Positions 25,001 through 33,867 of a DNA stretch of 64,000 nt are shown one piece after another. The stretch comes from Ignavibacteriota bacterium. GTDB lineage: Bacteria; Bacteroidota; Ignavibacteria; UBA10030; UBA6906. How positions within the stretch are numbered: position 1 is the first letter of the stretch; every line of letters begins with the position of its first letter. Below the pieces are notes generated by a model. The model saw nothing but the letters and a program-made list of their open reading frames with translations, was not told the DNA's origin and did not search any database. The position numbers were made by a program, and so were the translations under genes. Location: assembly GCA_016707525.1 (NCBI GenBank), contig JADJHP010000014.1:1-64000 (forward strand), read 5' to 3'.

Positions 25001-28000
25001 TCGGCGCTGCGACCCGGTTGGTGATCTCCGGCAGCGGGAGCCAGGTCGCCGGTCTGCCACAATCGTTGACCATCACCGCGAGGGACAGTTCCGGGAACAC
25101 CGTGATCAGCTATGGGGGTGCGAAGAACCTTGTGTTCAGCGGGTCGGGTTCCTCACCCAATCCCGCCACCTCGCCGACCGTGACGTCGAGTGGTGGTTCG
25201 GCCGTGCCGTTCGGTATCTCCACCTCGATCAACTTCAGCAGCGGCCTTGCACAGGTGAGCGGCTCGAACAACGGCGTCATGCGATTGTACCGGGCCGGCA
25301 AGGACACGATCGCTGTGAGTGATGGCTCGATCGGTTCCGGCGGAGCGGACCGGCTGATCGTGACCGTGAGCGCGGATGCCCTGGCAAAATTCACATTCGT
25401 CCTTACTTCCCCCCAGCAGAGCGGTGTCGCGTTCACCGGTACGAACTTGCTGACGGCGCAGGACTCCTACGGCAATACGAAGACCGATTTCAATGCGGCC
25501 ACTGATAATGTGACCGTTAACCCTTCCGGGCTGGCCGGGTCCGTCACAGGTCTCGGTTCGGGTGCGAACGTCCTCAATCAGGCATCCGACTTCACCAGCG
25601 GCATCGCGAACCTGACCGGCAAGATGAAGTTCACCGGGGCCACCGGTTCTGGCCTCTTCACCGCCGCCTCGGCATCCAGTAAGGTTGGCACCTCCGGCAG
25701 TGTACAGATCGTGGCTGGCGGTGCAACCCGGCTTGTGATCAGGACCAACACCGGTGATTCGGTGACGACGCTGACCGCAGGAGGAACGACGAACCTGACG
25801 ATCAGGGCCATGGACGCCTCGGGCAATGTGGTCACGACATATACCGGGACCAAATCCCTGACGTTCTCGGGCCCGGATTCGTCGCTGAGTCCGGCTTCCG
25901 CTCCGACGGTTACGAACAGTTCGGGTTCAGCGGTCGCGTTCAATACGAGCACATCGATCAATTTCACGAACGGTGTCGCCACCGTGAGCGGGAGTGCCAA
26001 TGGGGTCCTCCGGCTTCTGCGCGCGCAAACAGCTCTGGTGTCGGCCACGGATGGAACGATAGGTTCGAGCGGGACAGACAAGCTCTCCGTGACGGTGTCC
26101 CCGTCGGCGCTCGGCAAATTCGGTCTTACCCTTGCCACGCCGCAGACCAGCGGCGTTGCATTCACCGGGGTCAATTCACTGTCAGCCCTGGATGACTGGG
26201 GCAATACGGTGACGACGTTCAGCGCGGCGACGACGCCGGTGACGCTGACCACAACACTTACCGGGACGATCTCGGGCCTCGGATCGGGGACGAACAATGT
26301 CCTGAACCGTGCGGGGGATTTCACCCTCGGTATCGCCAATCTGACCTCGCTCGGCATGAAGTTCACGGGGACCGTGGGTACCGGAACATTCACTGCGACC
26401 GGTGGCGGTAAGACCGGCGTGTCGGGTTCCGTGGCGGTCGTGGCCGGCGGAGCAACACGCCTTGTCCTGCGCACGTCTGCCGGCGATTCAGTGACCACCA
26501 TGGTCGCCGGGACCACGCGCAATCTGACGATCACGGCAAAGGACGGATTCGGCAATACGGTGACCGCCTACACCGGATCGAAGACCTTGCTGTTTTCGGG
26601 TGCGGATTCTTCAACATCACCGGCGACGCCGGCGAGCGTGACGAACAGTGCCGGGGCTGTCGTTTCCTTCGGTGCGAACACCGCGATCACCTTCACGAAC
26701 GGCGTGGCACAGGTCGCCGGGAGCAGCAACGGTGTGCTCCGGCTGTACCGTGCGCAGGGCGCGATCGTTGCGGTGAGCGACGGCTCCATTCACTCCACGG
26801 GGAACGATGCTCTCTCGATCACCGTCTCCGCGGCTGCCCTCGGGAAATTCAAATGGGCGCTTTCCTCGCCACAGGTGAGCGGGGCCGCATTCTCCGGGAC
26901 GAACACCCTGACGGCCCAGGACGACTGGGGAAACACCGTTTTGGCCTTCGATGCCTCGGCGTCCAACGTCACGCTGAGTACATCCCTGGGAGGCACGATC
27001 TCGGGCCTTGGTTCGGGGACCAATGATATCTTGAACCGCAGCGCCGATTTCTCCACGGGTGTGGCGAATCTCACCGCGCTTGGCATGAAATACACCGGTC
27101 CCGTGGGGACGGGCGTCTTCACCGCGACCTCCAGCGGCAAGGCCGGTACCTCCGACAGCGTTGTGATCAGCGCCGGCACTGCGACGCGTCTGGTACTGAC
27201 GGGGATTGCGACGCAGGTTGCCGGAACCGCGCAGAACCTCACCATTACCGCACGCGATGAGTCGAACAACATTGTGGTCGGATACGCCGGCTCGAAGAAT
27301 CTGACCTTCTCCGGTGCGGCATCAGGGACGAATCCGGTGACGCCACCGACGGTCGCCAACAGTGCCGGACTTGCAGTTGCGTTCGGTTCTCCGACGGCGT
27401 TGACCTTCACCAATGGCATCGCGACCGTTGCCGGGAGTGCCAATGGCACGATGCGGCTCTACCGGGTCGAAAGTGCGATCATCTCGGTGACCGATGGGAC
27501 GATCTCATCCCAACTCACCGACCGGCTTACCGTTGGCGTCACCCCGGGTGCACTGGGGCAGTTCGCCTGGACACTCGTGTCGCCGCAGGTGAACGGCCTG
27601 ACATTCACGGGAACGAATACTCTGGTCGCACAGGATGATTGGGGAAACACGGTCCCGACGTTCAACGCGGCCACGAACAATGTGACGATCACGACGTCCC
27701 TGCCCGGATCTCCCCAGGCGATCACCGGTCTTGGGTCGCTCGACAACAATGTGCTCAACCAGGTCGGCAATTTCACGTCAGGGGTCTCGAATCTGACCGC
27801 GCTCGGCATGAAATACTCCGGTTCTTCGGGCACCGGTACGTTCACGGCCACGTCGGCGGTCGGTTCCAAAGCCGGGACCTCGGCGGTGATCACGATGAAC
27901 AACCCCGTGCCAACGCTGACGGTGATCACGCCAGGCGAAGCGAGCCGGTCTCAGAAGCTGACGGTCGGGCTGACCGGGACGAACTTCATCCCGAACGTGA

Positions 28001-31000
28001 CGACCGTGGATTTCGGTGAGAGTACGGTGGTCGATTCCACGGTGGTCGACTCTCCCACGCACATCACCGCGAAGGTGACCATTGGTGCCGGCGCGGCGCT
28101 GGGTTTGCGCGGTGTGACCGTGAGGAATCCGACCCCCGGCGGTGGAGCGGGAACACTTCCGAATGCGTTCCGGGTGAAGAACCTGCCGAGCATCGTCGGT
28201 CTCAATCCCGCGTCCGGAATTCGCGGTACGACATTTGACGTGATCATCACGGGAACGAATTTCGCCGACGGTGTCAGCACGGTGGGGATCCAGGGAGCGA
28301 ACATCACGCTCAATGCACAGACCGTTCAGAGCCCCACGGTCATCAAGGCGAATATCAGTATCGGCCTGGCTGCGGCCGATGGCATCCGGTACTTCACCAT
28401 CACCAACTCGGGGGCCGAAGGAGGGGTGTCCAATCAGGTCGGCTTCACGGTCGGCAACAATCCCGCTCCCACCATTGTGTCGGTCAAACCGGATACGATC
28501 AGCCGCCAGCAGACCGTGGAGCTGGTCCTCCGCGGGACCGAATTCTACAGTGGGATCACAACATTGAATGTGGGGAGCGGCATCACGGTGAACGGGTTGC
28601 CGGTGATCGACAGCTCCTCGCAGATCCGGGTGAATGTGACCGTGACCGACACTGCCGCGACCGGATCGCGCAATATCTCGGTCACGAATGCGACGCCGGG
28701 TGGTGGGACGGCGACGTTGACCAATGCGCTGCTCGTGGTCAACCCGCTTCCGACCTTCACCGGGCTGTCCGTACAGAACGGGTCACGGCTTCAGTCCCTG
28801 ACCATGACCTTGCAGGGAACGAAATTCGTCCGCGATGTCACCACCGCATCATTCGGCAGTGGTATAACGGTGACGTCCAGAAGTGTTGACTCGCCGACCC
28901 TGATGACCGTGAATATCGCGATCGATTCCAGCGCCACTCTCGGTCCACGGAGCCTCTCGGTGAGCAATCCGGTTCCGGGGGGAGGGACCGCACAGCTTTC
29001 CAATGCGTTCACGGTCAATAATCCCCGACCGACGATCATTACGATCGCGCCAGAAAGCACCCTGGTCGGGTCCGGCGTACTCGGCCTTGCGGTCACCGGA
29101 ACGAATTTCGTGCCCGGGTCCTCCGTGTATCTCGGGAAGACCTTGCTCACCTCCACACTGGTGAACAGGACACGGCTGGATGCAAGTATTCCGGTGTCCG
29201 AATTGGACACTGCCAACACGTTTGCCGTGACCGTGGTGAACAGTCTCCCGGGTGGGGACACGTCCAACAGCAAGATCTTCACGGTGCAGAATCCTGCCCC
29301 GGGTCTGGCCTCGCTGTCGCCCGCCAATGGAAGCCGTCTGCAGACCCTCAATGTGGTGCTCGATGGCACCAATTTCATCCCGGGCATCACGCAGGTCAAT
29401 TTCGGAGCCACGGATATCACGGTGAACAGCGTCACGGTCACATCCGAGACGAAGCTGACCGCGAACATCACGATCAGTTCGTCCGCCACGATCGGACCGA
29501 GGGATGTGAATGTTTCCAATCCCGCGCCCGGCGGTGGTGCCTCGGAGAAGCGCACGTTCACGGTGGCGGATAACCCTGTCCCCACGATCCTCGCGGTCAA
29601 CCCGTCGGTAGGCGCGCGCCTGAGCAGAGATACGATCGTGATCACGGGGTCCAACTTCATCACCGGGGTCACATCCGTGGATCTCGGTCCCGGGATCACG
29701 GTGATCGGATCGCCGGTCGTGAACAGCTCCTCCCAGCTCACGGTGGTGGTCAGTATCAGTGCCAGCGCGGCGACCGGATCGCGGTCTGTCAAGGTCACGA
29801 ATGCCGCTCCGGGCGGAGGCACGGCAACGAGGGTGGCGGGTTTCACCGTGAACAACCCGCAGCCGGTCTTGAAGTCGCTCATCGAGGCCAGTCTCCAGCA
29901 GCTTCAGACAGCGACGATCGTGATGAGTGGCAGCGGTTTCATTGACGGCGTCAGCATCCCTCAATTCGGCGACGGCATCACGATCAACAGCCGCGCCGTG
30001 GTCAGCGATACGCAGATGACCGCGAACATCACGGTGACGGTTGCGGCAGAGACCGGTCCGCGGGATGTCTGGGTGACCAATTCACCGCCAGGTGGTGGAA
30101 CCTCGATCCTGACGAACGGCTTCAGTGTTGGCAATAATCCGAAGCCGACGTTGACCTCGGTGACGCCGCAGACAGGCAAGCGCCTGGAGACCATCGACCT
30201 GCTCTTCCGTGGCACGAATTTCATGGGGAACGCCACGACGGTGGATCTCGGGCCGGACGTCACCGTGCAAACGCCTGTGGTCACCAGCGATACCACCTTG
30301 ACGGCCCGTGTCACGATCGGCGCGGCGGCTGCCACGGGGACGCGGACGGTCTATCTGAGGAATGCTCCTCCCGGCGGCGGCACGGACAGCATCACGAGCG
30401 GCTTCACCGTCACGAATCCCGTTCCGACATTGGTGTCGGTGACCCCGTCCGCATCGACAGGGAACCAGACGATCAACGTCGTTCTGCGGGGAACGAACTT
30501 CATCAATGGGGTCACGACCGGGAATTTTGGCTCCGGTATTCTGGTGAACAGCATCACGGCGGATAGTGCGTCCCGTGCGACAGCGAACATCACCATCAAT
30601 GCGACGGCCACGCTGGGTGCGCGCAACATCGTGGTCATCAACCCGGCTCCCGGGGGGGGGACGTCCAACCCGATCGCCTTCACGGTGAATCTTGCGGCAC
30701 CGCCTTCGCCGACACTGACGGTGCCATACAACACGCAGACCAATCTGCCGACGACACTGATGCTCCGGTGGGATTCCTCTGCGGGGGCGACGCGGTACCG
30801 GCTCCAACTCTCCACCAGTTCGCTGTTCTCGAATATGGTGGTGGACGATACCACGCTGGCCACGAACTCAAGGAAGGTCGGGCCGCTGCTCAATAATACG
30901 ACGTATTACTGGCGGGTGCAGGCGCGCAATATCGGCGGTGCAAGCCAGTATTCATCGACCTGGAGTTTCACGCCGGCGTACCCGTCCGTGTGGAGTTTCA

Positions 31001-31692
31001 ATCGGACGTGGACATTTGCCACGATGTCGTCACCGTCCGAGTACAAATCCAGCGACTATCAAATGGTGGGCCTGCCCGGCACGGGCACCACGCCGGTGAG
31101 CACCTATCTGGGCGGCACGCAAGGGACCGACTGGCAGCTCTACTGGGATAACGGCAACGAGAAGGACTTCTTCGTCGAGAATCCCGGGTCGTCGCCATTC
31201 CTTTTCTCCACGGGGCGCGCGTACTGGCTCGTGAAGAAAGGCGGCTGGAACCTCAACACATCGGTGGAATCCGCACAACTCGATACCGACGGCAATGCAC
31301 TCATTCCCGTTCATCCCGGGTACAACCTCATCACCAACCCGTTCGGACTGGATGTTCCGTGGAATGCCGTCCAACAGGTGAACGGCAATGCCGCCCGCGA
31401 ACCGATCTGGGATTACTCCTTCCCCTCCGGGTTCCAAACGGCAACCGTCCTGAAGCCGTTCGTCGGGTACTACTTCATCAACCGTGACAGCATCACGGCC
31501 CTGAAGGTGCCGTATGCAGGAACATCGGGGGTTCTCAAGGCGGCGGTGGATACCGTAACGGGCTGGACCCTGACACTCGGTGTCACGGCACAGGAGTATG
31601 CTGATCACTCGACGCAGATCGGTGTGCGTACCGATGCGCTGGATGCCCTGGATCTCTTCGACTATCACCGGCCGCGCGGTCTTGTTGATTAG
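22060..31692 (+). CDS. giant repeat adhesin, interrupted before its T9SS tail
   Basis: A 3,210-residue secreted protein. ATG 22060 begins a signal peptide (MRTYHHTIALFMSCMLLGTGAMYGQ). Eight tandem units of about 238 residues follow (22130-27900), each a pair of Ig/invasin-like modules. Next are ten IPT/TIG modules of about 90 residues (27900-30690), one FN3 module (about 30700-30980) and a region rich in WxLVKKGGWNL and YNLITNPFGL motifs common before T9SS tails. The reading frame stops at TAG 31690-31692 but continues open in the same frame through the T9SS domain to 32298. As written, the product would lack its export tail. Likely an adhesin or matrix protein. Confidence 0.85.
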   Translation: MRTYHHTIALFMSCMLLGTGAMYGQATKFVITGSTTQVAGTTQSLTIRADSAGSPAASYTGAKVLTFSGANSSPSPVTAPTITDATGTPVAFGNSTTITFVDGQATVTGSNNGVLTLYDVESAVISVTDGSIQSTGTDRLTVGVTHGLLEKFALVLAPSQVNNAGFTGTSTLTAQDSWGNTVTSYNAAANHVLITANSLTGSVVGLGNSDDNTLDKNGDFVSGVADLTAMGMRYVGTIGTGSFTATSASPSKSGSSGSVTITPGLAQKLVMTGAGTTAAGVALAPTITAKDTSGNTATGYGGAKNLTYAGASSIVSPLTNPTASTSAGTDVAFGSATSVTFTLGVAAASGANNGTLKLYKVESDTISVTDGSIATSGAGRLVVNVTSGTLNKFVVAIASPQTSGTAVTGTNTVTAQDTWGNTVTSFDASAVPVTMSASLGGTITGLGTGNNAILNRGVDFSGGVANLTSLGMIYTGTTGTATFTAQSTSPAATGTSGNVTINAGVATRLVVTGTSTQTAGSSQNITITAKDAIGNTVTSYSGAKSLYFSGANPSANPVTNPTARNSSAADVNFGQLTSIIFASGEATVSLKLYKAESATIAVADTVGHIRASGSDRHGVIVSSGLLGKFSFVVAGSQQNDVPFTGVNSLTAEDDWGNIITTFSAAANNVAITASGVGGTVLGLGTGQNGVLNQAGDFSSGVADLTLLGMKFLGTSGNRTFTATSASPMKSGTSATVAISPGVARRFALSGTGNVAAGVAHALTITAQDTSGNTATGYTGLKTLSFSGANASPDGNQPTVSNNTGNERNFSNTPNTEINFSNGVAAVSGNTNGLLRLRKVESASIAVTDGTISTPVGGSLAVTVTPGGLGRFSVVMTSPQTNGIAFTGVNTITAVDSFGNTATSFSAASNTVTVTTPALGGTITGLGSGLTNVLNQAGDFVAGVANVSTKLKYTGATGSSTIKATSASGKEGTSASPVTINVGAATRLVISGSGSQVAGLPQSLTITARDSSGNTVISYGGAKNLVFSGSGSSPNPATSPTVTSSGGSAVPFGISTSINFSSGLAQVSGSNNGVMRLYRAGKDTIAVSDGSIGSGGADRLIVTVSADALAKFTFVLTSPQQSGVAFTGTNLLTAQDSYGNTKTDFNAATDNVTVNPSGLAGSVTGLGSGANVLNQASDFTSGIANLTGKMKFTGATGSGLFTAASASSKVGTSGSVQIVAGGATRLVIRTNTGDSVTTLTAGGTTNLTIRAMDASGNVVTTYTGTKSLTFSGPDSSLSPASAPTVTNSSGSAVAFNTSTSINFTNGVATVSGSANGVLRLLRAQTALVSATDGTIGSSGTDKLSVTVSPSALGKFGLTLATPQTSGVAFTGVNSLSALDDWGNTVTTFSAATTPVTLTTTLTGTISGLGSGTNNVLNRAGDFTLGIANLTSLGMKFTGTVGTGTFTATGGGKTGVSGSVAVVAGGATRLVLRTSAGDSVTTMVAGTTRNLTITAKDGFGNTVTAYTGSKTLLFSGADSSTSPATPASVTNSAGAVVSFGANTAITFTNGVAQVAGSSNGVLRLYRAQGAIVAVSDGSIHSTGNDALSITVSAAALGKFKWALSSPQVSGAAFSGTNTLTAQDDWGNTVLAFDASASNVTLSTSLGGTISGLGSGTNDILNRSADFSTGVANLTALGMKYTGPVGTGVFTATSSGKAGTSDSVVISAGTATRLVLTGIATQVAGTAQNLTITARDESNNIVVGYAGSKNLTFSGAASGTNPVTPPTVANSAGLAVAFGSPTALTFTNGIATVAGSANGTMRLYRVESAIISVTDGTISSQLTDRLTVGVTPGALGQFAWTLVSPQVNGLTFTGTNTLVAQDDWGNTVPTFNAATNNVTITTSLPGSPQAITGLGSLDNNVLNQVGNFTSGVSNLTALGMKYSGSSGTGTFTATSAVGSKAGTSAVITMNNPVPTLTVITPGEASRSQKLTVGLTGTNFIPNVTTVDFGESTVVDSTVVDSPTHITAKVTIGAGAALGLRGVTVRNPTPGGGAGTLPNAFRVKNLPSIVGLNPASGIRGTTFDVIITGTNFADGVSTVGIQGANITLNAQTVQSPTVIKANISIGLAAADGIRYFTITNSGAEGGVSNQVGFTVGNNPAPTIVSVKPDTISRQQTVELVLRGTEFYSGITTLNVGSGITVNGLPVIDSSSQIRVNVTVTDTAATGSRNISVTNATPGGGTATLTNALLVVNPLPTFTGLSVQNGSRLQSLTMTLQGTKFVRDVTTASFGSGITVTSRSVDSPTLMTVNIAIDSSATLGPRSLSVSNPVPGGGTAQLSNAFTVNNPRPTIITIAPESTLVGSGVLGLAVTGTNFVPGSSVYLGKTLLTSTLVNRTRLDASIPVSELDTANTFAVTVVNSLPGGDTSNSKIFTVQNPAPGLASLSPANGSRLQTLNVVLDGTNFIPGITQVNFGATDITVNSVTVTSETKLTANITISSSATIGPRDVNVSNPAPGGGASEKRTFTVADNPVPTILAVNPSVGARLSRDTIVITGSNFITGVTSVDLGPGITVIGSPVVNSSSQLTVVVSISASAATGSRSVKVTNAAPGGGTATRVAGFTVNNPQPVLKSLIEASLQQLQTATIVMSGSGFIDGVSIPQFGDGITINSRAVVSDTQMTANITVTVAAETGPRDVWVTNSPPGGGTSILTNGFSVGNNPKPTLTSVTPQTGKRLETIDLLFRGTNFMGNATTVDLGPDVTVQTPVVTSDTTLTARVTIGAAAATGTRTVYLRNAPPGGGTDSITSGFTVTNPVPTLVSVTPSASTGNQTINVVLRGTNFINGVTTGNFGSGILVNSITADSASRATANITINATATLGARNIVVINPAPGGGTSNPIAFTVNLAAPPSPTLTVPYNTQTNLPTTLMLRWDSSAGATRYRLQLSTSSLFSNMVVDDTTLATNSRKVGPLLNNTTYYWRVQARNIGGASQYSSTWSFTPAYPSVWSFNRTWTFATMSSPSEYKSSDYQMVGLPGTGTTPVSTYLGGTQGTDWQLYWDNGNEKDFFVENPGSSPFLFSTGRAYWLVKKGGWNLNTSVESAQLDTDGNALIPVHPGYNLITNPFGLDVPWNAVQQVNGNAAREPIWDYSFPSGFQTATVLKPFVGYYFINRDSITALKVPYAGTSGVLKAAVDTVTGWTLTLGVTAQEYADHSTQIGVRTDALDALDLFDYHRPRGLVD
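22130..27900 (+). repeat. eight tandem repeats of about 715 bp
   Basis: Units begin near 22130, 22855, 23570, 24285, 25005, 25720, 26450 and 27180. Each encodes an A half (VAG..Q.LTITA.D..GNTVT.Y.G.K.L.FSGA ... DRL.V.V) and a B half (GKF...L.SPQ..G..FTG.NTLTAQD.WGNTVT.F ... GDF..GVANLT.LGMKYTG). The units are clearly related but diverged. Confidence 0.85.
27900..30690 (+). repeat. ten tandem IPT/TIG-like repeats
   Basis: Ten units of about 265-280 bp. Most begin NP.PT...V.P and contain L.GTNFI.GVT.V.FG, then V.N..PGGGT. These are Ig-like plexin/transcription-factor (IPT/TIG) folds typical of long bacterial surface stalks. Confidence 0.8.
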
Positions 31693-32298
31693 TTGTTGAT
31701 CGCGGTTCTGCGTCCCGATCTCGACCCCGGCATGCCTGTGTTCGCGTCCGACATCCGGAGCGGCATCGGTGAGCTCGCACGGTGGACCGCCGAACTTACC
31801 GCCCCGAAGGGCAGGGAGGTCCTGCTGGACGTGATGGGTGTCGGTACCGTGCCGTCGGACTACGAGGTCTATCTTGTGGACCAGATCCATCAACGGTATG
31901 TCGATCTGCGTGTGAACGGCGTGTACAAGTTCGTGCCGGTCAGCGGGCGTTCCATGTTCACGGTGCTGGTCGGAGCGCACGATGCCGTGCAGGCGGAACT
32001 CGGGAGCGTGGTGCCGCGCACGTTTGCGCTCGAGCAGAATTTCCCCAACCCGTTCAACCCGAGCACGACGGTCCCGGTCTCGGTGCCGGTTGCAGGAGCG
32101 GTGACCGTGAAGGTCTACAACATTCTGGGTGAAGAGATCGTGACACTGCATGACGGCATGCTCGATCAGGGCCGGCACTGGCTGACGTGGGATGGCAGGA
32201 ACGATGGTGGCCGGCAGGTGGCGACGGGCGTGTACTTGACCCGTATGACGACGCCGGCAGGTGGCAGCCATGTCGTAAAAATGATGTTGATGAAATAG
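31693..32298 (+). CDS. detached T9SS tail of the giant adhesin
   Basis: The frame directly continues the adhesin after its TAG; TTG 31693 and ATG 31732 are the only nearby starts, and neither has a good ribosome binding site. The 202 codons finish the penultimate beta domain (VFASDIRSG ... YEVYLVDQ) and encode a T9SS type A tail: QNFPNPFNPSTT, VYNILGEEIVTL, GVYLTRM and final MMLMK. With no signal peptide of its own this fragment should be useless alone, so it is best read as the end of the adhesin separated by a nonsense codon. Confidence 0.7.
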   Translation: MLIAVLRPDLDPGMPVFASDIRSGIGELARWTAELTAPKGREVLLDVMGVGTVPSDYEVYLVDQIHQRYVDLRVNGVYKFVPVSGRSMFTVLVGAHDAVQAELGSVVPRTFALEQNFPNPFNPSTTVPVSVPVAGAVTVKVYNILGEEIVTLHDGMLDQGRHWLTWDGRNDGGRQVATGVYLTRMTTPAGGSHVVKMMLMK

Positions 32299-32311
32299 GT
32301 ACGGAGGATCC

Positions 32312-32842
32312 ATGTCTGCCGTTGTAGGCCGTTTGAAAATGATGCGCGTCGTGCTTGCGGTTCTGCTCTTTGCCGAAAGCATGCCCCTGGCCGTGGCGTT
32401 CGGTGAAGGGTCGGGAACGAGCATCGACAATGTCCGGTTCGAGGCGACCGCGGACCTCGTCAAGATCTACTACGATCTGAATGCACCCGTCGATATGGTG
32501 CATGATGTCCGCATCGCTCTCCGCCGTGAGAGTGACATCACCTTCACATACCGTCCGCTGAACATCACGGGTGACGTCGGGACCATCGTGTTCCCGGGTC
32601 AGAAGCGCCGCGTGGTGTGGGAGATCCTGAAGGAATTCCCGGATGGATTGCAGGGCGACGATTACTATTTCGTGATCGAAGCGGAGTATGTGGAGCCCGA
32701 AGGATCGAGTTCGTGGCTCTGGATCGGTGGTGGGGCGGCAGTTGTCGGAGGCGTTGTACTCCTGCTTGTGGGAGGGAAGGACACGCCCCCCGTCATCCCT
32801 CCCGTCCCGAATGTGTTCCCTCAGCCGCCGGCACGGCCGTAG
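32312..32842 (+). CDS. small exported or membrane-anchored protein
   Basis: A 176-residue protein at ATG 32312 behind ACGGAGGATCC, 13 bases after the adhesin. It has a signal-like N-terminus (to about residue 30) and a beta-rich domain (VRFEATADLVKIYYDLNAP ... ITGDVGTIVFPGQKRRVVW) that I have seen in secreted Bacteroidota proteins but cannot name. A Gly/Val-rich transmembrane segment follows (about residues 138-150), then a proline-rich end. Operon position suggests help with export or anchoring of the adhesin (inference). Confidence 0.6.
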   Translation: MSAVVGRLKMMRVVLAVLLFAESMPLAVAFGEGSGTSIDNVRFEATADLVKIYYDLNAPVDMVHDVRIALRRESDITFTYRPLNITGDVGTIVFPGQKRRVVWEILKEFPDGLQGDDYYFVIEAEYVEPEGSSSWLWIGGGAAVVGGVVLLLVGGKDTPPVIPPVPNVFPQPPARP

Positions 32843-32877
32843 GCCCCGGCGTCCCTGACAGACAAGGAAGCGTAGAG

Positions 32878-33369
32878 ATGAGATCGATGATCATAGTGGT
32901 ATTCCTTACCCTGGCTGCGGTGTGTTCGGCCGCCGCTCAGGTCATCACAGGCCGGAGCGCAGCCGGATCCCTTACGGCCGAGCCGGGGGATTCAACCCTG
33001 GTCCATGCGGGAGGGGTCACCCATGTGGTCTCCTACGAGACCGAGTTCAGTGAGCCATCCGGCGACAACTTCCTTGAGGCACGGGAGACCGGACGGCTTC
33101 GTCTGATCCTGACCAATGCGGGGAAGGCTTCCCTGCGGAACGTTGTGGCGCGGATCGTGCCCCTTTCACCGCCAACGGGCGTGTCGTACAACGACTCCAT
33201 TTCCGTGGGTGACATTCCCGGCAACGCAACGCGGTACGCGATCTTTTACTTCACGGCGGAGGAATCGGTCACGTCCCAGATCCTGACGTTTCAGGTCGAT
33301 GTTCGTGACGCCCGGGGAGTGGTGGCGGATTCACGGTTGATCACGTTCTTGACGAAGGAGAAGAAGTAG
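32878..33369 (+). CDS. secreted protein with CARDB/NEW3-like Ig domain
   Basis: A 163-residue protein; ATG 32878 follows AAGGAAG. Signal peptide MRSMIIVVFLTLAAVCSAAAQ. The mature part resembles CARDB/NEW3 adhesion folds (EARETGRLRLILTNAGKASL, VGDIPGNATRYAIFYFTA, LTFQVDVRDARGVVADS). The small size means a single domain, probably a partner of the larger surface proteins. Last gene of the adhesin group. Confidence 0.6.
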   Translation: MRSMIIVVFLTLAAVCSAAAQVITGRSAAGSLTAEPGDSTLVHAGGVTHVVSYETEFSEPSGDNFLEARETGRLRLILTNAGKASLRNVVARIVPLSPPTGVSYNDSISVGDIPGNATRYAIFYFTAEESVTSQILTFQVDVRDARGVVADSRLITFLTKEKK

Positions 33370-33469
33370 GCGGGGTGTTGCAGTCGCGGCCCGGGTGAAC
33401 TTCCTGTGGGGGTGGTGGATGCGGGTTGGGAAAGGGGTGCGGTACAGAGATGGGTGACTTGGACTTCTG

Positions 33470-33507
33470 GCGAAAGCGGCCTGACCCACAGGGGAAGGCC
33501 GTTTCGC
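33470..33507. terminator. hairpin between convergent genes
   Basis: GCGAAAGCGGCCT (33470-33482) pairs with AGGCCGTTTCGC (33496-33507), leaving one bulged base. It separates the plus-strand adhesin group from a small minus-strand gene and could end both. The rest of 33370-33469 shows nothing recognisable. Confidence 0.45.
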
Positions 33508-33520
33508 ATGAAAAGGGTGA

Positions 33521-33658
33521 TCAGGCGCGGGTCGTCTCTTCGATCCACTCGCTGGTGATAGCATGCATCATGTCATCGCGCTGGTTGGCGAAGCGGAGAA
33601 ACAGAACGAACAGTCCGTTGACTGCGAAGTATGCCGCGATTCCGATTGCGATCGTCAC
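33521..33658 (-). CDS. 45-residue single-span membrane protein
   Basis: A short gene starting at GTG 33658 with a near-perfect AGGAGG four bases upstream. The peptide begins VTIAIGIAAYFAVNGLFVLF, an N-terminal transmembrane helix, followed by a charged amphipathic tail (LRFANQRDDMMHAITSEWIEE). Hydrophobicity pattern, ribosome binding site and following hairpin support a real gene despite its size. Function unknown; it may be a small membrane regulator. Confidence 0.5.
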   Translation of the reverse strand: MTIAIGIAAYFAVNGLFVLFLRFANQRDDMMHAITSEWIEETTRA

Positions 33659-33867
33659 GATGCCTCCTGCAAGGCCTGATTTCGATTAAGTTACACTTTT
33701 CTATGCTCAAAGGGAACGCTTATTTCGCCATTTTTGGGGGAGGGTACATTCTCCGGCTTTTTCTGGCACAGTGTGGTTGCACAATCGCCGTGCCGTTCTG
33801 GCCCGGGGCCGGTGTACTCGATTTCGACGTGTTTTTGGCATGAGGTGACCCGACACAGGTGAGAATA

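Noticed and set aside
30700..31690. Amber TAG as evidence of a recoded genetic code
   Set aside because: Other genes in the window use normal TAG, TAA and TGA stops (TAG ends the gene at 33369, for instance), so a genome-wide reassignment is not supported.
33426..33689. Plus-strand open frame of 87 codons
   Set aside because: It covers the hairpin at 33470 and lies opposite the better-supported small minus-strand gene; composition is not protein-like.
33631..33843. Plus-strand open frame of 70 codons
   Set aside because: No ribosome binding site, and it begins inside the ribosome-binding region of the opposite-strand gene.
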